Part shown: piece after piece, positions 51,196-60,208 of the stretch
How positions within the stretch are numbered: the first letter of the stretch is position 1
How the letters are laid out: each line of letters opens with the position of its first letter
NCBI GenBank assembly: GCA_016872795.1
Contig: VGYZ01000001.1
Location: forward strand, 62,001 to 126,000
DNA: 64,000 bases
Source of the DNA: Planctomycetota bacterium
GTDB lineage: Bacteria; Planctomycetota; UBA1135; GCA-002686595
Direction of reading: 5' to 3'
The notes under the pieces: model-generated
Seen by the model: the letters and a program-made list of their open reading frames with translations, nothing else
What the model was told of the DNA's origin: nothing
Database searches by the model: none
Made by a program: the position numbers and the translations under genes

Positions 51196-53121
51196 ATGCT
51201 CCGTCTCCCTGCCGGCCTCCTGCCCGCCCTGCTCGCGAGCGCGCTCGTCGCGCTGTCCGCGTCGGCCCAGAACGCCGCTCCCCGCCCCCAGCTCCACATC
51301 CTCCACGATGTCCGTCTCACCGACGCGCCCGACGCGCCGCGCCATGCACTCGTGTTGCGCGACGGCCGCATCGAGAGCGTGCTCGATGTCGCGGCGGAGC
51401 TCCCTGCAGGCGCGCGCGTGATCGACGGTCGCGGCATGCTCGCGCTGCCGGCGTTCGTCGATGCGTTCGCGCAGGCCGGATTCGAGACGCCGACCCCCGT
51501 CGCGCAGCAGGACGCGCCGCCGTCGGAGGCTTCGGATGTGTACATCGACATGCGCGTCGCCAATCGCAAGGGCATCCAGCCCTCGTTCCGCGCGGCCGAG
51601 GTCTTCAACCTCGCGAAGGACAAGTCCGCGCCGTGGCGCGAGGCCGGCTTCGGTGCGCTGCTCGCGGCGCCCGCCGGCCAGCTGCTCGCGGGGACGAGCG
51701 CGCTGTGCGTGACGCGCGAAGCCGCCGCGCGCGACTCGATCCTGCTCGCGGATGTGTTCGCGCACGCGGCGTTTCGTGCGACGGGTCCCGGCTATCCGTC
51801 GACGCTGATCGGCTACCACGCGCAGCTGCGGCAGTTCTTCCTCGACGCCAAGCACCACGCCGAGCTCGAGCAGCGCTATGAGCAACGCCGCCCCGGTCCG
51901 CGTCCGGCGCACGATGCCGAGCTCGCGGCCTCGCGCCCGATCGTGCGCAAGGAGCTGCGCGTGATGTGCGAAGCGGACAGCGCGCAGGACATCCAGCGCT
52001 GGATCAAGCTCGCCGACGAGCTCGGCTTCGAGCTCGGCATCGTCGGCGGGCGCGAGGCGTGGAAGGTCGCCGCGGAGCTGAAGGGGCGCGACATCCCGGT
52101 GGTGCTCACGCTGCAGTGGGGCGACGAGCCGAAGGACCCGAAGGAGAAGGACAAGAAGGGCAAGAAGGACGCCGGCGAAGCGAAGGAGAAGCAGCCGGAG
52201 AGCAAGCCCGAGAGCGCCCCGGCCGCAGAGACGAAGCAGGACGAGCCGCCGCCAGAGAAGAACCCAGACGAGAAGAAGCCGGACGAGAAGAAGGCCGACG
52301 AGAAGAAGGCCGACGAGAAGAAGGCCGACGAGAAGAAGCAGTGGGAGTACGAGGAGCCGCTCGCGGTGCGCGAGGCGAAGCGCGCGCGCTGGGTCGAGGG
52401 GCGTGACTGTGCGTTGCGGCTGCACGAGGCCGGAGTGCGCTTCGCGTTCGGATCGGGCAGCGGAAACGGCGGCGAGCTTCTCAAGAAGGTGCGCACGCTC
52501 GTGGAGAACGGCCTGCCGAAGGACGCGGCGCTGGCGGCGCTCACGAGCAGCGCGTCGCAACTGGTCGGCGCGAAGCAGCACCTCGGCTCGCTCATCGCCG
52601 GATTCGACGCGACACTCGCGCTGTGGACCGACATTCCGACGAAGAAGGATGCGAAGGTCGCGTGGCTCTTCGTCGACGGATTCCCGCACGAATACGAGAT
52701 CAAGGCCGAGGAGAAGCTCGAGGGCAAGCCCGACGACGGCGTCGATGCGAGCGGCGTGTGGGATTGCGAGACGAAGAGCGACCAGGGTGCGCAGAAGGCG
52801 ACGCTGACGCTCAAGATGACGCCGGAGGGCGAGGTGACGGGCACGCTCGTCACGTCGGGCCAGCGCGGCGAGCGCACGGTCGACGTCAAGGGCACGGTGG
52901 TCGGCAAGACGCTCGTGCTCGAAGGCAGCTACACGATGCGCGACACCGAGGTCACGACGAAGTGGAAGGTCGAGCTCGACGGCGGGACCCTGCGCGGCAG
53001 TGCGACCATGCGCGGCCCGTGGGGTGAGACGACGAGCGAGGTGAGCGGAGAACGCAAGCCGAAGTGGCTGGAAGACGAAGCGGCGTACGAAGGCGAGGAG
53101 GCCTGCTGTGGTCACAAGTAA
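51196..53121 (+). CDS. Exported amidohydrolase-like protein lacking the HxH metal site
   Basis: A 641-residue protein with a signal peptide (residues ~1-24). The amidohydrolase start is recognisable (LVLRDGRIESVLDVAAELPAG, then GRGMLALPAFVDAF), but the HxH pair that should follow is replaced by DAFAQAG. A charged low-complexity insert at about residues 315-385 contains five DEKK(A/P/Q) repeats. The fold resumes with FAFGSGSGNGG and AKQHLGSLIAGFDATLALW. A beta-rich C-terminal domain near 525-625 and the tail ACCGHK end it. It is likely non-catalytic and a partner of the next gene, whose start lies four bases after this stop. Confidence 0.83.
   Translation: MLRLPAGLLPALLASALVALSASAQNAAPRPQLHILHDVRLTDAPDAPRHALVLRDGRIESVLDVAAELPAGARVIDGRGMLALPAFVDAFAQAGFETPTPVAQQDAPPSEASDVYIDMRVANRKGIQPSFRAAEVFNLAKDKSAPWREAGFGALLAAPAGQLLAGTSALCVTREAAARDSILLADVFAHAAFRATGPGYPSTLIGYHAQLRQFFLDAKHHAELEQRYEQRRPGPRPAHDAELAASRPIVRKELRVMCEADSAQDIQRWIKLADELGFELGIVGGREAWKVAAELKGRDIPVVLTLQWGDEPKDPKEKDKKGKKDAGEAKEKQPESKPESAPAAETKQDEPPPEKNPDEKKPDEKKADEKKADEKKADEKKQWEYEEPLAVREAKRARWVEGRDCALRLHEAGVRFAFGSGSGNGGELLKKVRTLVENGLPKDAALAALTSSASQLVGAKQHLGSLIAGFDATLALWTDIPTKKDAKVAWLFVDGFPHEYEIKAEEKLEGKPDDGVDASGVWDCETKSDQGAQKATLTLKMTPEGEVTGTLVTSGQRGERTVDVKGTVVGKTLVLEGSYTMRDTEVTTKWKVELDGGTLRGSATMRGPWGETTSEVSGERKPKWLEDEAAYEGEEACCGHK
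52267..52341 (+). repeat. 15-bp tandem repeat, five units, in frame
   Basis: Five copies of GACGAGAAGAAGGCC (first ending CCG, last ending CAG) encode DEKKP-DEKKA-DEKKA-DEKKA-DEKKQ. Units 2-4 are identical, indicating recent slippage; as the unit is 15 bases, length changes keep the frame. Confidence 0.9.
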
Positions 53122-53125
53122 CTCG

Positions 53126-55684
53126 ATGCTCAAGCTCGCCTTCGCGGCTCTCCTGCTCGCGCCCCTCGGGGTCGCGGGCGACCATCCGTTCGAGACCGAC
53201 GCGCAGCGCAAGCCCGCGTTCAAGACCGGCGGCACGTGCGTGATTCGCAACGTCACGATCCACACGGCCGTGTCGCCTGCATTCGCCGGCAGCGTCTATG
53301 TCAAGGAAGGGAAGATCGCGGCTGTTGGCGCGGTCGAAGCGCCCGCGGGCACGCTCGAGCTCGACGGCCAGGGCATGCACCTCTCGCCGGGCGTGATCGA
53401 CTGCCACTCGCACATGGCGATCTCGCGTGGCGTGAACGAGGGCACGTACTCGATCACGGGCGAGTGCGACATCAGCGACGCGGTCGATGCCGAAGACTTG
53501 ACGATCTGGCGCGCGCTCGCGGGCGGCGTCACCGGCGCGCGGCTGCTGCACGGCTCGGCGAACACGATCGGCGGACGGCACGCTGTCATCAAGCTGCGCT
53601 ACGGGCGCGGCTTCGGCGAGCTCGAAAACCAGGACGCGAAGGAGGGCATCAAGTTCGCGCTCGGCGAGAATGTGAAGCGCTCGAACGGCAGCGGCAACTC
53701 GAGCCGCTTCCCGGCGTCGCGCATGGGCGTCGAAGCACTTCTCGTGCGCGCGTTCACGCGCGCGCGCGAGTACCAAGTGGAATGGAAGGCATTCGAGGCG
53801 GCGAAGGCGCGCGGTGAGGATCCGCCGCCGCCGCGCAAGGATGTGCGTCTCGAGGTGCTCGTCGGGATCCTCGAAAAGCAGGTCGATGTGCACAGCCACT
53901 GCTACCGTGCCGACGAGATCCTGATGCTGCTGCGCGTCGCCGAGCAGAACGGTTTCCGCGTCAAGACCCTGCAGCACGTGCTCGAGGGCTACAAGATCGC
54001 CCACGAAATCGCGCAGCACGGAGCGGGCCCGTCGAGCTTCAGCGACTGGTGGGCCTACAAGATCGAGGCCTACGATGCCGTGCCGTTCAGCCCGGCGATG
54101 ATGGTCGAGGCCGGCGCGGTGACGACGATCAACTCGGACTCCGACGAGCTCGTGCGCCACCTCTTCAGCGACGCGGGCAAGTCGATGCGCTACGGCGGGC
54201 TCGACCCGGTGCGCTCGCTGCAGCTCGTCACGCTCAATGTCGCGAAGCAGCTCGCGCTCGAGCAACGCACGGGTTCGATCGAAGTCGGCAAGGACGCGGA
54301 CCTTGCGCTCCACACGGGCGATCCGCTGAGCGCGTACTCGCGCGTCGAGTGGACCATGGTCGACGGCGAGCTCGAGTTCACGCGCCGCGACGCGTTCGAG
54401 CTCGACACGCGGCCTGCGTCGGTGACCGAACTCGTCGAGCCCCGCAAAGAAGCGGGAGTCGAGTGGAGCGCCGACGGCGGCCCGACGGTCGCCATCGTCG
54501 GCGGAACGCTGCATCCGGTGACCTCTGGCGTGGTCGAGAACGGCACACTCGTGATGCAGGGCGGCCGCATCGTCGCGATGGGCGCGGGCATCGCGGTTCC
54601 GGCGGGCGCGCGCGTCGTCGACGCGACGGGCAAGCATGTCTGGCCCGGCCTCATCGCGCTCGACACGCGGCTCGGTCTGTTCGAGATCGGCTCCGTGCCT
54701 GCCACGGTCGACACCTCCGAGATCGGCGGCAGCCAGCCGGACATTCGCGCGTCGGCTTCGCTCAACGCGGAGTCGGTGCACATCGGCGTGACGCGCTTCA
54801 ACGGCGTGACGCGTGCACAGAGCTCGCCGCAGGGGGGCGGACCGTGGATGGGGCAGTCGTGCGTGATTCGCCTCGCGGGCGACACATGGGAGGAGCTGCT
54901 GCAGGTCGACCGCGACATGCTGCACCTCGCGTTCCCCCTCGTCAGCAACACCGCGAAGGAGAAGAAGGAGCCCGAGGTCCTCAAAGAGCTCGGCAAGCAG
55001 CTCGCGGCGGCGCGCGAGTACTCGCGGCTGATCGACGAGTCCGTGTCGAAGGGCTCGCCGCGCCCGGACTACGATGTGCGCATGGAGGCGCTCGCACCGT
55101 TCGCGCTCGGCCAGAAGAAGGTCGCGGTGCACGCGGACGGCGCGCAGACCTTGCTCTACGCACTCAAGTGGCTCGCCGAGCAGAAGCTCGATGCGACGAT
55201 CTTCGGGGCGCGCGAAGGCTGGAAGGTCGCGGACGAGCTCGCGGCGTCGAAGATCCCGGTCGTCATTTCCGGCACGCTGGTGCTGCCTTCGAGCGATTTC
55301 GATCCGTACGACGCGGTGTATGCAAACCCTGCGGTGCTCCACCGCGCGGGCGTGCAGTTCGCGCTGAGCTCCGGCGACGACGAGAATGTGCGCAATGTGG
55401 GCTTCCACGCGGCGATGGCGGCCTCGTTCGGCCTGCCGAAGGAAGAGGCCCTGCGCAGCGTGACGCTGTACGCCGCGCGCGTCCTCGGTCTCGAGCAGGA
55501 GCTCGGCAGCCTCGCGCCCGGCAAGCTCGGCGATGTCGTCGTCACCAATGGCGACATCCTCGACACCGGCACGCAAGTCGACTATGTCTTCATCGACGGA
55601 GTGCAGCAGAGCATGTCGAACCGCCAGACCGAGCTCGCTGAGAAGTACCGCAAGCGCCTGCGCCGCCAGCAATCCGGCAAGTAA
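53126..55684 (+). CDS. Exported double amidohydrolase: active N-half, degenerate C-half
   Basis: An ~852-residue protein with a signal peptide (MLKLAFAALLLAPLGVAG). The N-terminal half has the metal motif HSH in GVIDCHSHMAIS, a later HSH (VDVHSHCYRADE) and the Asp in INSDSDELVRH, so it appears catalytic. The C-terminal half restarts the fold (GTLHPVTSGVVENGTLVMQGG, GKHVWPGLIALDTRLG), but the HxH position is DTR. It resembles the preceding protein (REGWKVADELAASKIPVVIS here, REAWKVAAELKGRDIPVVLT there). The substrate is unknown; peptide-like or cyclic amide substrates are usual. The ATG at 53126 is preferred over a GTG at 53108. Confidence 0.85.
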   Translation: MLKLAFAALLLAPLGVAGDHPFETDAQRKPAFKTGGTCVIRNVTIHTAVSPAFAGSVYVKEGKIAAVGAVEAPAGTLELDGQGMHLSPGVIDCHSHMAISRGVNEGTYSITGECDISDAVDAEDLTIWRALAGGVTGARLLHGSANTIGGRHAVIKLRYGRGFGELENQDAKEGIKFALGENVKRSNGSGNSSRFPASRMGVEALLVRAFTRAREYQVEWKAFEAAKARGEDPPPPRKDVRLEVLVGILEKQVDVHSHCYRADEILMLLRVAEQNGFRVKTLQHVLEGYKIAHEIAQHGAGPSSFSDWWAYKIEAYDAVPFSPAMMVEAGAVTTINSDSDELVRHLFSDAGKSMRYGGLDPVRSLQLVTLNVAKQLALEQRTGSIEVGKDADLALHTGDPLSAYSRVEWTMVDGELEFTRRDAFELDTRPASVTELVEPRKEAGVEWSADGGPTVAIVGGTLHPVTSGVVENGTLVMQGGRIVAMGAGIAVPAGARVVDATGKHVWPGLIALDTRLGLFEIGSVPATVDTSEIGGSQPDIRASASLNAESVHIGVTRFNGVTRAQSSPQGGGPWMGQSCVIRLAGDTWEELLQVDRDMLHLAFPLVSNTAKEKKEPEVLKELGKQLAAAREYSRLIDESVSKGSPRPDYDVRMEALAPFALGQKKVAVHADGAQTLLYALKWLAEQKLDATIFGAREGWKVADELAASKIPVVISGTLVLPSSDFDPYDAVYANPAVLHRAGVQFALSSGDDENVRNVGFHAAMAASFGLPKEEALRSVTLYAARVLGLEQELGSLAPGKLGDVVVTNGDILDTGTQVDYVFIDGVQQSMSNRQTELAEKYRKRLRRQQSGK

Positions 55685-55702
55685 CGCGCGCGCCAGCGCA
55701 AG

Positions 55703-55740
55703 CGATCCCCGCCTCTCGCGTGCGCGACGGGCGGGGATCG
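55703..55740. terminator. Bidirectional terminator between amidohydrolase and hemY
   Basis: CGATCCCCGCC (55703-55713) pairs with GGCGGGGATCG (55730-55740), with a further TCGCG/CGCGA inside. It lies 18 bases after the amidohydrolase stop and 26 bases beyond the hemY stop, so it can serve both convergent transcripts. Confidence 0.7.
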
Positions 55741-55766
55741 TCGCTTTCGCGGAGAAGCTGCGCAGT

Positions 55767-57092
55767 TCAGCTCGCGTGGCGCGCGGCGAGCGCGCGTGCG
55801 GAGGCGGCGAGGTGGTTCACGCCGATGCCGCGCAGCCAGTTGCCGGCGAGCCCGAGCGACGGCGGTGTGGCGCGCTCGATCGCATCTACGCGCGCCGGAT
55901 GTTGCAGGTCGAAGCGCGGAAGTGTCGCGCGCCAGCGCTGGATCGCCGTGAAATCGGGCGCGCCGCGCAGCGAGAGCAGAGCGCCGACTTCGTCTTGAAC
56001 GATGTCCATGAGCTTCGCATCGCTCGCGTCGACGAGCTCCGGCGCGCGCGCGCCGCCGAGCAGCGTGCGGAGCACGACATGCGAAGAGGGGCACGCATCG
56101 GGCGCGATCGAGGAGCTGAACAGCGTGCCCAGATGCCGCAGTTTTTCACGCGATGCGACCAGATAGCCGAAGCCCGCGAGCGAGTGGCCGACATCGGCGC
56201 GCCGGCGCATGTGCACAAGCGAGACAACATTCTCGGCCGAGATCGTGCCGATCATGCGCGCGAGCTCGGGCTGCGAGGGTGCGAGCAATCGGGAGGCCGT
56301 CGAGGACGCGACCGCCAGCACGAGGCGACGCGCGCGGTACTCGCCGCTCGTGCTCGCGACGCGCCAGTGCTCGCCTTCGCGCGCGATCGAGCTCACCGGG
56401 CTGTGCAGCCGCAGCCTATCGCCGAGCCGCGCCGCGAGAGCATCGGTGATCGACTGGCAGCCGCCCTCGGGCTTGATCACGCTCGGCGCGGGCTCGCCGC
56501 GCGTCTTGAAGAGCGCGCGAAACAGTCCGCCGTGCGTCTCGACGAGCTCGACGAGGCGCGGAAAGCATGCGCGCATCGAGAGCTGCGCAGGATCGCCCGC
56601 GTGGATGCCGCTCACGAGCGGATCGAGCATGGCGTCGAGCGCTTCCTGTCCGACGCGATGGCGGACGAAGTCCGCGATGGAGCCGTCGTTGCCGACGCGC
56701 GCATCGCGAAAAGGCTCCGCGAGCATGCGCAGCTTCCCGCGCCATGTGAGCAGCGGTGATGCGAGGAACTTCGGCGGAGAAAGCGGCGCGTCCACCAGCT
56801 TGCGCTGGCACACCAGAAAGCGGCGCGAGGCCGCGTCCGGCGGCTTGTGCGCCGCCAGCGCAAGCTCGTCGAGCATGTCGGTGAGACCGCCCTTCATTTC
56901 GAAGCGCAGGGACTCGGGGCCCACCTCGTAGCGAAATGCGCCCCCGTGGCCCGCCCGTCGCGTCTCGACGAGTCCTCCGGCGCGCGCGGCCGATTCGAGC
57001 ACCACGATTTCCGCTGCCGGGCCGCGCGCGTGCGCGTAGGCGAGGCCGGAGATCCCGGCTCCCACGACAACGGTGTCGAGGTCGATCGCCAT
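55767..57092 (-). CDS. hemY: Protoporphyrinogen oxidase (HemY-type)
   Basis: A 441-residue FAD flavoenzyme that oxidises protoporphyrinogen IX to protoporphyrin IX using O2. The dinucleotide motif VVVGAGISGLAYA is near residues 8-20, then ESAARAGGLVETRR and VGPESLRF. SGIHAGDPAQLSMRACFPRL is the conserved PPOX region, and the C-terminal FAD part is GLAGNWLRGIGVNHLAASA. It is last in the heme operon, four bases after hemN. The O2-dependent step here contrasts with the O2-independent HemN just before it. Confidence 0.92.
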   Translation of the reverse strand: MAIDLDTVVVGAGISGLAYAHARGPAAEIVVLESAARAGGLVETRRAGHGGAFRYEVGPESLRFEMKGGLTDMLDELALAAHKPPDAASRRFLVCQRKLVDAPLSPPKFLASPLLTWRGKLRMLAEPFRDARVGNDGSIADFVRHRVGQEALDAMLDPLVSGIHAGDPAQLSMRACFPRLVELVETHGGLFRALFKTRGEPAPSVIKPEGGCQSITDALAARLGDRLRLHSPVSSIAREGEHWRVASTSGEYRARRLVLAVASSTASRLLAPSQPELARMIGTISAENVVSLVHMRRRADVGHSLAGFGYLVASREKLRHLGTLFSSSIAPDACPSSHVVLRTLLGGARAPELVDASDAKLMDIVQDEVGALLSLRGAPDFTAIQRWRATLPRFDLQHPARVDAIERATPPSLGLAGNWLRGIGVNHLAASARALAARHAS

Positions 57093-57096
57093 CGCC

Positions 57097-58485
57097 TCAG
57101 ATGGTCTTGCTGAAGCGCGGCCCGTCGGCCATCTTCTTGTGCAGGTACTCGTCGAACGCCATCGCGAGATGGCGCAGGAACAGTCGCCCGCGCGGCGTCA
57201 CATCGATGCGTCGGCCGCGGATCTCGCAGAAGCCCTGCTCGGCGAGCGGCTTGAGCTCCTCGAACTCGCGCGCGAAGTGCGCCTCGAGATCGCGGCGGCC
57301 GCTGTGGGCTTCGAGTTCGTCGAGATCGAGATGCATCGCGCACATGAGCGACTGGATGGCGGCGCGGCGCAGGTCGTCTTCCGCGCTGCGGACCATGCCC
57401 TTCATCGCCGAGAGCTTGCCCGAGTGAATCGCGGCCTCGTATGTACGCGTGTCGTGGTTGTTCTGCACGAACGCACCGCCGAAGTCGCCGATCGAGCTCA
57501 TGCCGAACGCGAGCATGTCCTCCGCGGGATGGGTGGTGTAGCCCATGAAGTTGCGGTGCAGCGTGCCGTCTTCGAGCGCGCGCCACAGCGCGTCGCTGCG
57601 GCGCGCGAAGTGATCGAGACCGATCACCTCGAAGCCGGACTTCGAGAGCTCCTCGATCGCGACGAAGAAGAGGCGCGCGCGTTCCGGCGCGGTGGGAAGC
57701 CGATACGGCTCGAGCGCGGTCTGGTGGCGCTTGAGCCACGGAACGTGCGCGTAGCCGTAGACCGCGAGACGATCGGGCTGGATGCGCGCGATCGTGCGGA
57801 GCGTCGCCGCGAAGGTCGCCTCGGTCTGCTCCGGCAGGCCGTACATCAAATCGAGGTTCACGCCGCCGATGCCGCGCTTGCGGCAGTGCGCGACGAGCGC
57901 CTCGGTCTCCTCCGTGGTCTGGTCGCGGTGGATGACCTCTTGCACATGCGGATCGAGATCCTGCACGCCCATCGAGACGCGGTTGAAACCGAGATCGACG
58001 AGCGTGTCGATCTGCTCGAATGTCGTCACATGCGGGTGCACCTCGATCGAGATCTCCGCGCCCGGCTGCACATCGAAGTGACGCGAGAGGATGCCGTAGA
58101 GGCGCCGCAGCTCGTCGGGCTTGAGGTGCGTCGGCGTGCCGCCGCCCCAGTGGATCTGCGCGACCTTGCGACGCGAGCCGAGCAGCTCGCAGGTCATCGC
58201 GACTTCCTTCTCGATGGCGGCGAGGTAGCTGTCGACCTTGCCTTGGCGGCGCGTGATCTCGACCGTGCAGCCACAGAACAAGCACATGCGCGCGCAGAAC
58301 GGCAGGTGCACATACACGCACAGGGGCTCCTCGGGATTGGTCGAGGCGCGCACGAGCGCCGCGCGCGCATCGGCGTCACCGAACTCGTGCCACTCCGGAA
58401 CGGTCGGATACGAGGTGTAGCGCGGGCCCGCGCCCGACATGCGCAGGATGAGCTCCTCGTCGACGCGCAGCTCCGCCACATTCAT
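57097..58485 (-). CDS. hemN: Oxygen-independent coproporphyrinogen III dehydrogenase (HemN)
   Basis: A 462-residue radical SAM enzyme that converts coproporphyrinogen III to protoporphyrinogen IX. The cluster cysteines are C64, C68 and C71, with the extra C73 typical of true HemN (CARMCLFCGC). PRYTSYPTVPEW near the start, IHWGGGTPTHL, SIEVHPHVTT, GFNRVSMGVQDLDPHVQ and DLMYGLPEQT all match HemN rather than the heme chaperone HemW. The C-terminal HemN domain is complete. The ATG overlaps the hemE stop by four bases. Confidence 0.95.
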   Translation of the reverse strand: MNVAELRVDEELILRMSGAGPRYTSYPTVPEWHEFGDADARAALVRASTNPEEPLCVYVHLPFCARMCLFCGCTVEITRRQGKVDSYLAAIEKEVAMTCELLGSRRKVAQIHWGGGTPTHLKPDELRRLYGILSRHFDVQPGAEISIEVHPHVTTFEQIDTLVDLGFNRVSMGVQDLDPHVQEVIHRDQTTEETEALVAHCRKRGIGGVNLDLMYGLPEQTEATFAATLRTIARIQPDRLAVYGYAHVPWLKRHQTALEPYRLPTAPERARLFFVAIEELSKSGFEVIGLDHFARRSDALWRALEDGTLHRNFMGYTTHPAEDMLAFGMSSIGDFGGAFVQNNHDTRTYEAAIHSGKLSAMKGMVRSAEDDLRRAAIQSLMCAMHLDLDELEAHSGRRDLEAHFAREFEELKPLAEQGFCEIRGRRIDVTPRGRLFLRHLAMAFDEYLHKKMADGPRFSKTI

Positions 58486-59513
58486 CTCGCGCGCTCCCTG
58501 GCGGCGCGCACGAACGCGCCGACGCTCTCGGGATCGGTGTCCTTGAACACGCCGTGACCGAGGTTGAGTACATGGCCGGGCCGGCCCGCCACTTCATCGA
58601 GCAAGGCGTGCGTGCGGCGATGCACTTCTTGCGGCGAGGCAAACAGCGCCGCCGGATCGAAGTTGCCCTGCAGCGCGCAGCGGCCCGCGGCGCGATCGAA
58701 GGCTGCCGCGAGCGATGTGCGGTGATCGAGAGCCACGCCCTCGGCGCCCATGGCGAGCAGGTCATCGAGGAAGTGGCCGGACTCGCCCGCGAAAATCACG
58801 CGGGGCGCGACACCGGCGAGTCCGTCGACGACGCGCTTGGTCCACGGCGCTGCGTAGCGCTGGTAGTCGGCGCGCGTGAGCGAGCCGGCCCAAGTATCGA
58901 ACAACACGACCGCGTCGGCGCCGCTCGCCACCTGATAGCGCATGTGCGCGATCACCTCTTCCGCGAGCTTGTCCATCAGGACCGAGAACGACGCAAAGTC
59001 GAGATACATCATCTTGCGGATGTAGCTGAACTGCTTCGATGTGCCGCCTTCGATGGCGTACGACGCGAGCGTGAAGGGCGCGCCGCAGAAGCCGAGCAGT
59101 GCCGTCTCGTCCGGCAAGCCGGCGCGCGTGAGCTTCAGCGCTTCGCCGACGAACGGCATCGTCGCCGCGGGGTCGACGACGCGCAGTGCGTCGATCGCTG
59201 CGCGGTCGCGCACGGGCACGGGCAGCGACGGGCCGTGGTCGTCGAAGATGAGCTTCATGCCCATCGCCTCGAGCGGCACGAGGATGTCGCTGAACAGAAT
59301 GGCCGCGTCCATGCCGAAGCGCCGGATGGGCTGGATGGTGACTTCGGCGGCGTAGCGCGGCTCGCGGATCATCTCCATGAACCCGCCGGCTTCCTTGCGC
59401 ACCGCGCGGTACTCCGGCAGGTAGCGACCAGCTTGGCGCATCAGCCACACGGGAGCGCGTTCGGTCGTCTCGCGCCGCAGCGCGCGCATCAGCAGTCGAT
59501 CTTGGGGATTCAT
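58482..59513 (-). CDS. hemE: Uroporphyrinogen decarboxylase (HemE)
   Basis: A 343-residue enzyme that decarboxylates uroporphyrinogen III to coproporphyrinogen III. The N-terminal signature PVWLMRQAGRYLPEYR is followed by the catalytic-Asp segment AAILFSDILVPLEAMG, then GFCGAPFTLASYAIEGG, the core Tyr region, and VLNLGHGVFKDTDPE at the end. The length is normal. The ATG at 59513 overlaps the stop of the response-regulator gene (ATGA), coupling it to a regulator rather than to another hem gene. Confidence 0.96.
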   Translation of the reverse strand: MNPQDRLLMRALRRETTERAPVWLMRQAGRYLPEYRAVRKEAGGFMEMIREPRYAAEVTIQPIRRFGMDAAILFSDILVPLEAMGMKLIFDDHGPSLPVPVRDRAAIDALRVVDPAATMPFVGEALKLTRAGLPDETALLGFCGAPFTLASYAIEGGTSKQFSYIRKMMYLDFASFSVLMDKLAEEVIAHMRYQVASGADAVVLFDTWAGSLTRADYQRYAAPWTKRVVDGLAGVAPRVIFAGESGHFLDDLLAMGAEGVALDHRTSLAAAFDRAAGRCALQGNFDPAALFASPQEVHRRTHALLDEVAGRPGHVLNLGHGVFKDTDPESVGAFVRAARERAR

Positions 59514-60208
59514 GGCGTGAGTCGGTATCCGGTGCCGCGAACGGTGTGGATGTAGCGAGGCGACTGCGGATCGGGCTCGAGGAGCCGTCGCAGACGCACG
59601 ATGAAGTTGTCGATGGTGCGCTCGGTGGGGAACGCGTCGTAGCCCCACACGCGATCGAGAATCTCGGTGCGCGCGATCACTTCGCCGGGCTTCTCGGCGA
59701 GGCAACGCAGGATCATCGTCTCCTTCTCGGAGAGCTGGATCTCGCGGCCGTCTATGTTCGCAACGAAGCTCTTGAAGTTCACGCGCGCGTTGCCGAGCGT
59801 GAGCATGTCGCCGGCGGGAGAAGGCCCGGCGTACCATGTCGAGCGCTTGAGGATCGCGCGCACGCGCAGCATCAGCTCGCGCAGGTCGAAAGGCTTGCCG
59901 AGAAAGTCATCGCCCCCGAGCTCGAGCCCGCGCACGCGATCATCGGCTGCGCTGCGCGCGGTGAGAAACAGAATCGGCATGTTGCGGCCTTCCTTGCGCA
60001 GCGTGTCGCAGATCGTGAACCCGTCCATGCCGGGCAACATCACATCGAGCAGCACGAGCGCGGGCGCGGGCTCGCGTCGCAGGCGAGCCAGTGCGGCGAG
60101 GCCATCGGTCACGACCTCGACGGCGTAGCCTTCGAGCTCCAGGTTGTCGGAGATCACCTCGGCGAGGTGCTCTTCGTCTTCGACCACTACCAGCTTCTCG
60201 GCGCTCAC
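59510..60208 (-). CDS. OmpR-family response regulator inside the heme operon
   Basis: A 232-residue DNA-binding regulator. The receiver domain (residues 1-120) has the acidic pair EDE near 10-12, the phospho-acceptor Asp55 in LVLLDVMLPGMDG, Thr in LTARSA and Lys in GKPFDLREL. The C-terminal winged helix (~135-232) has LSEKETMILRCLAEKPGEV and the recognition helix region TERTIDNFIVRLRRLLEPD, ending YIHTVRGTGYRL. The GTG start overlaps the kinase stop and its own stop overlaps hemE. It likely controls genes in response to the kinase; the target is not shown. Confidence 0.95.
   Translation of the reverse strand: MSAEKLVVVEDEEHLAEVISDNLELEGYAVEVVTDGLAALARLRREPAPALVLLDVMLPGMDGFTICDTLRKEGRNMPILFLTARSAADDRVRGLELGGDDFLGKPFDLRELMLRVRAILKRSTWYAGPSPAGDMLTLGNARVNFKSFVANIDGREIQLSEKETMILRCLAEKPGEVIARTEILDRVWGYDAFPTERTIDNFIVRLRRLLEPDPQSPRYIHTVRGTGYRLTP

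Noticed and set aside
52267-52341. Tandem 15-bp units considered as a CRISPR-like array
   Set aside because: Units are directly adjacent without spacers and lie in frame inside a coding sequence.
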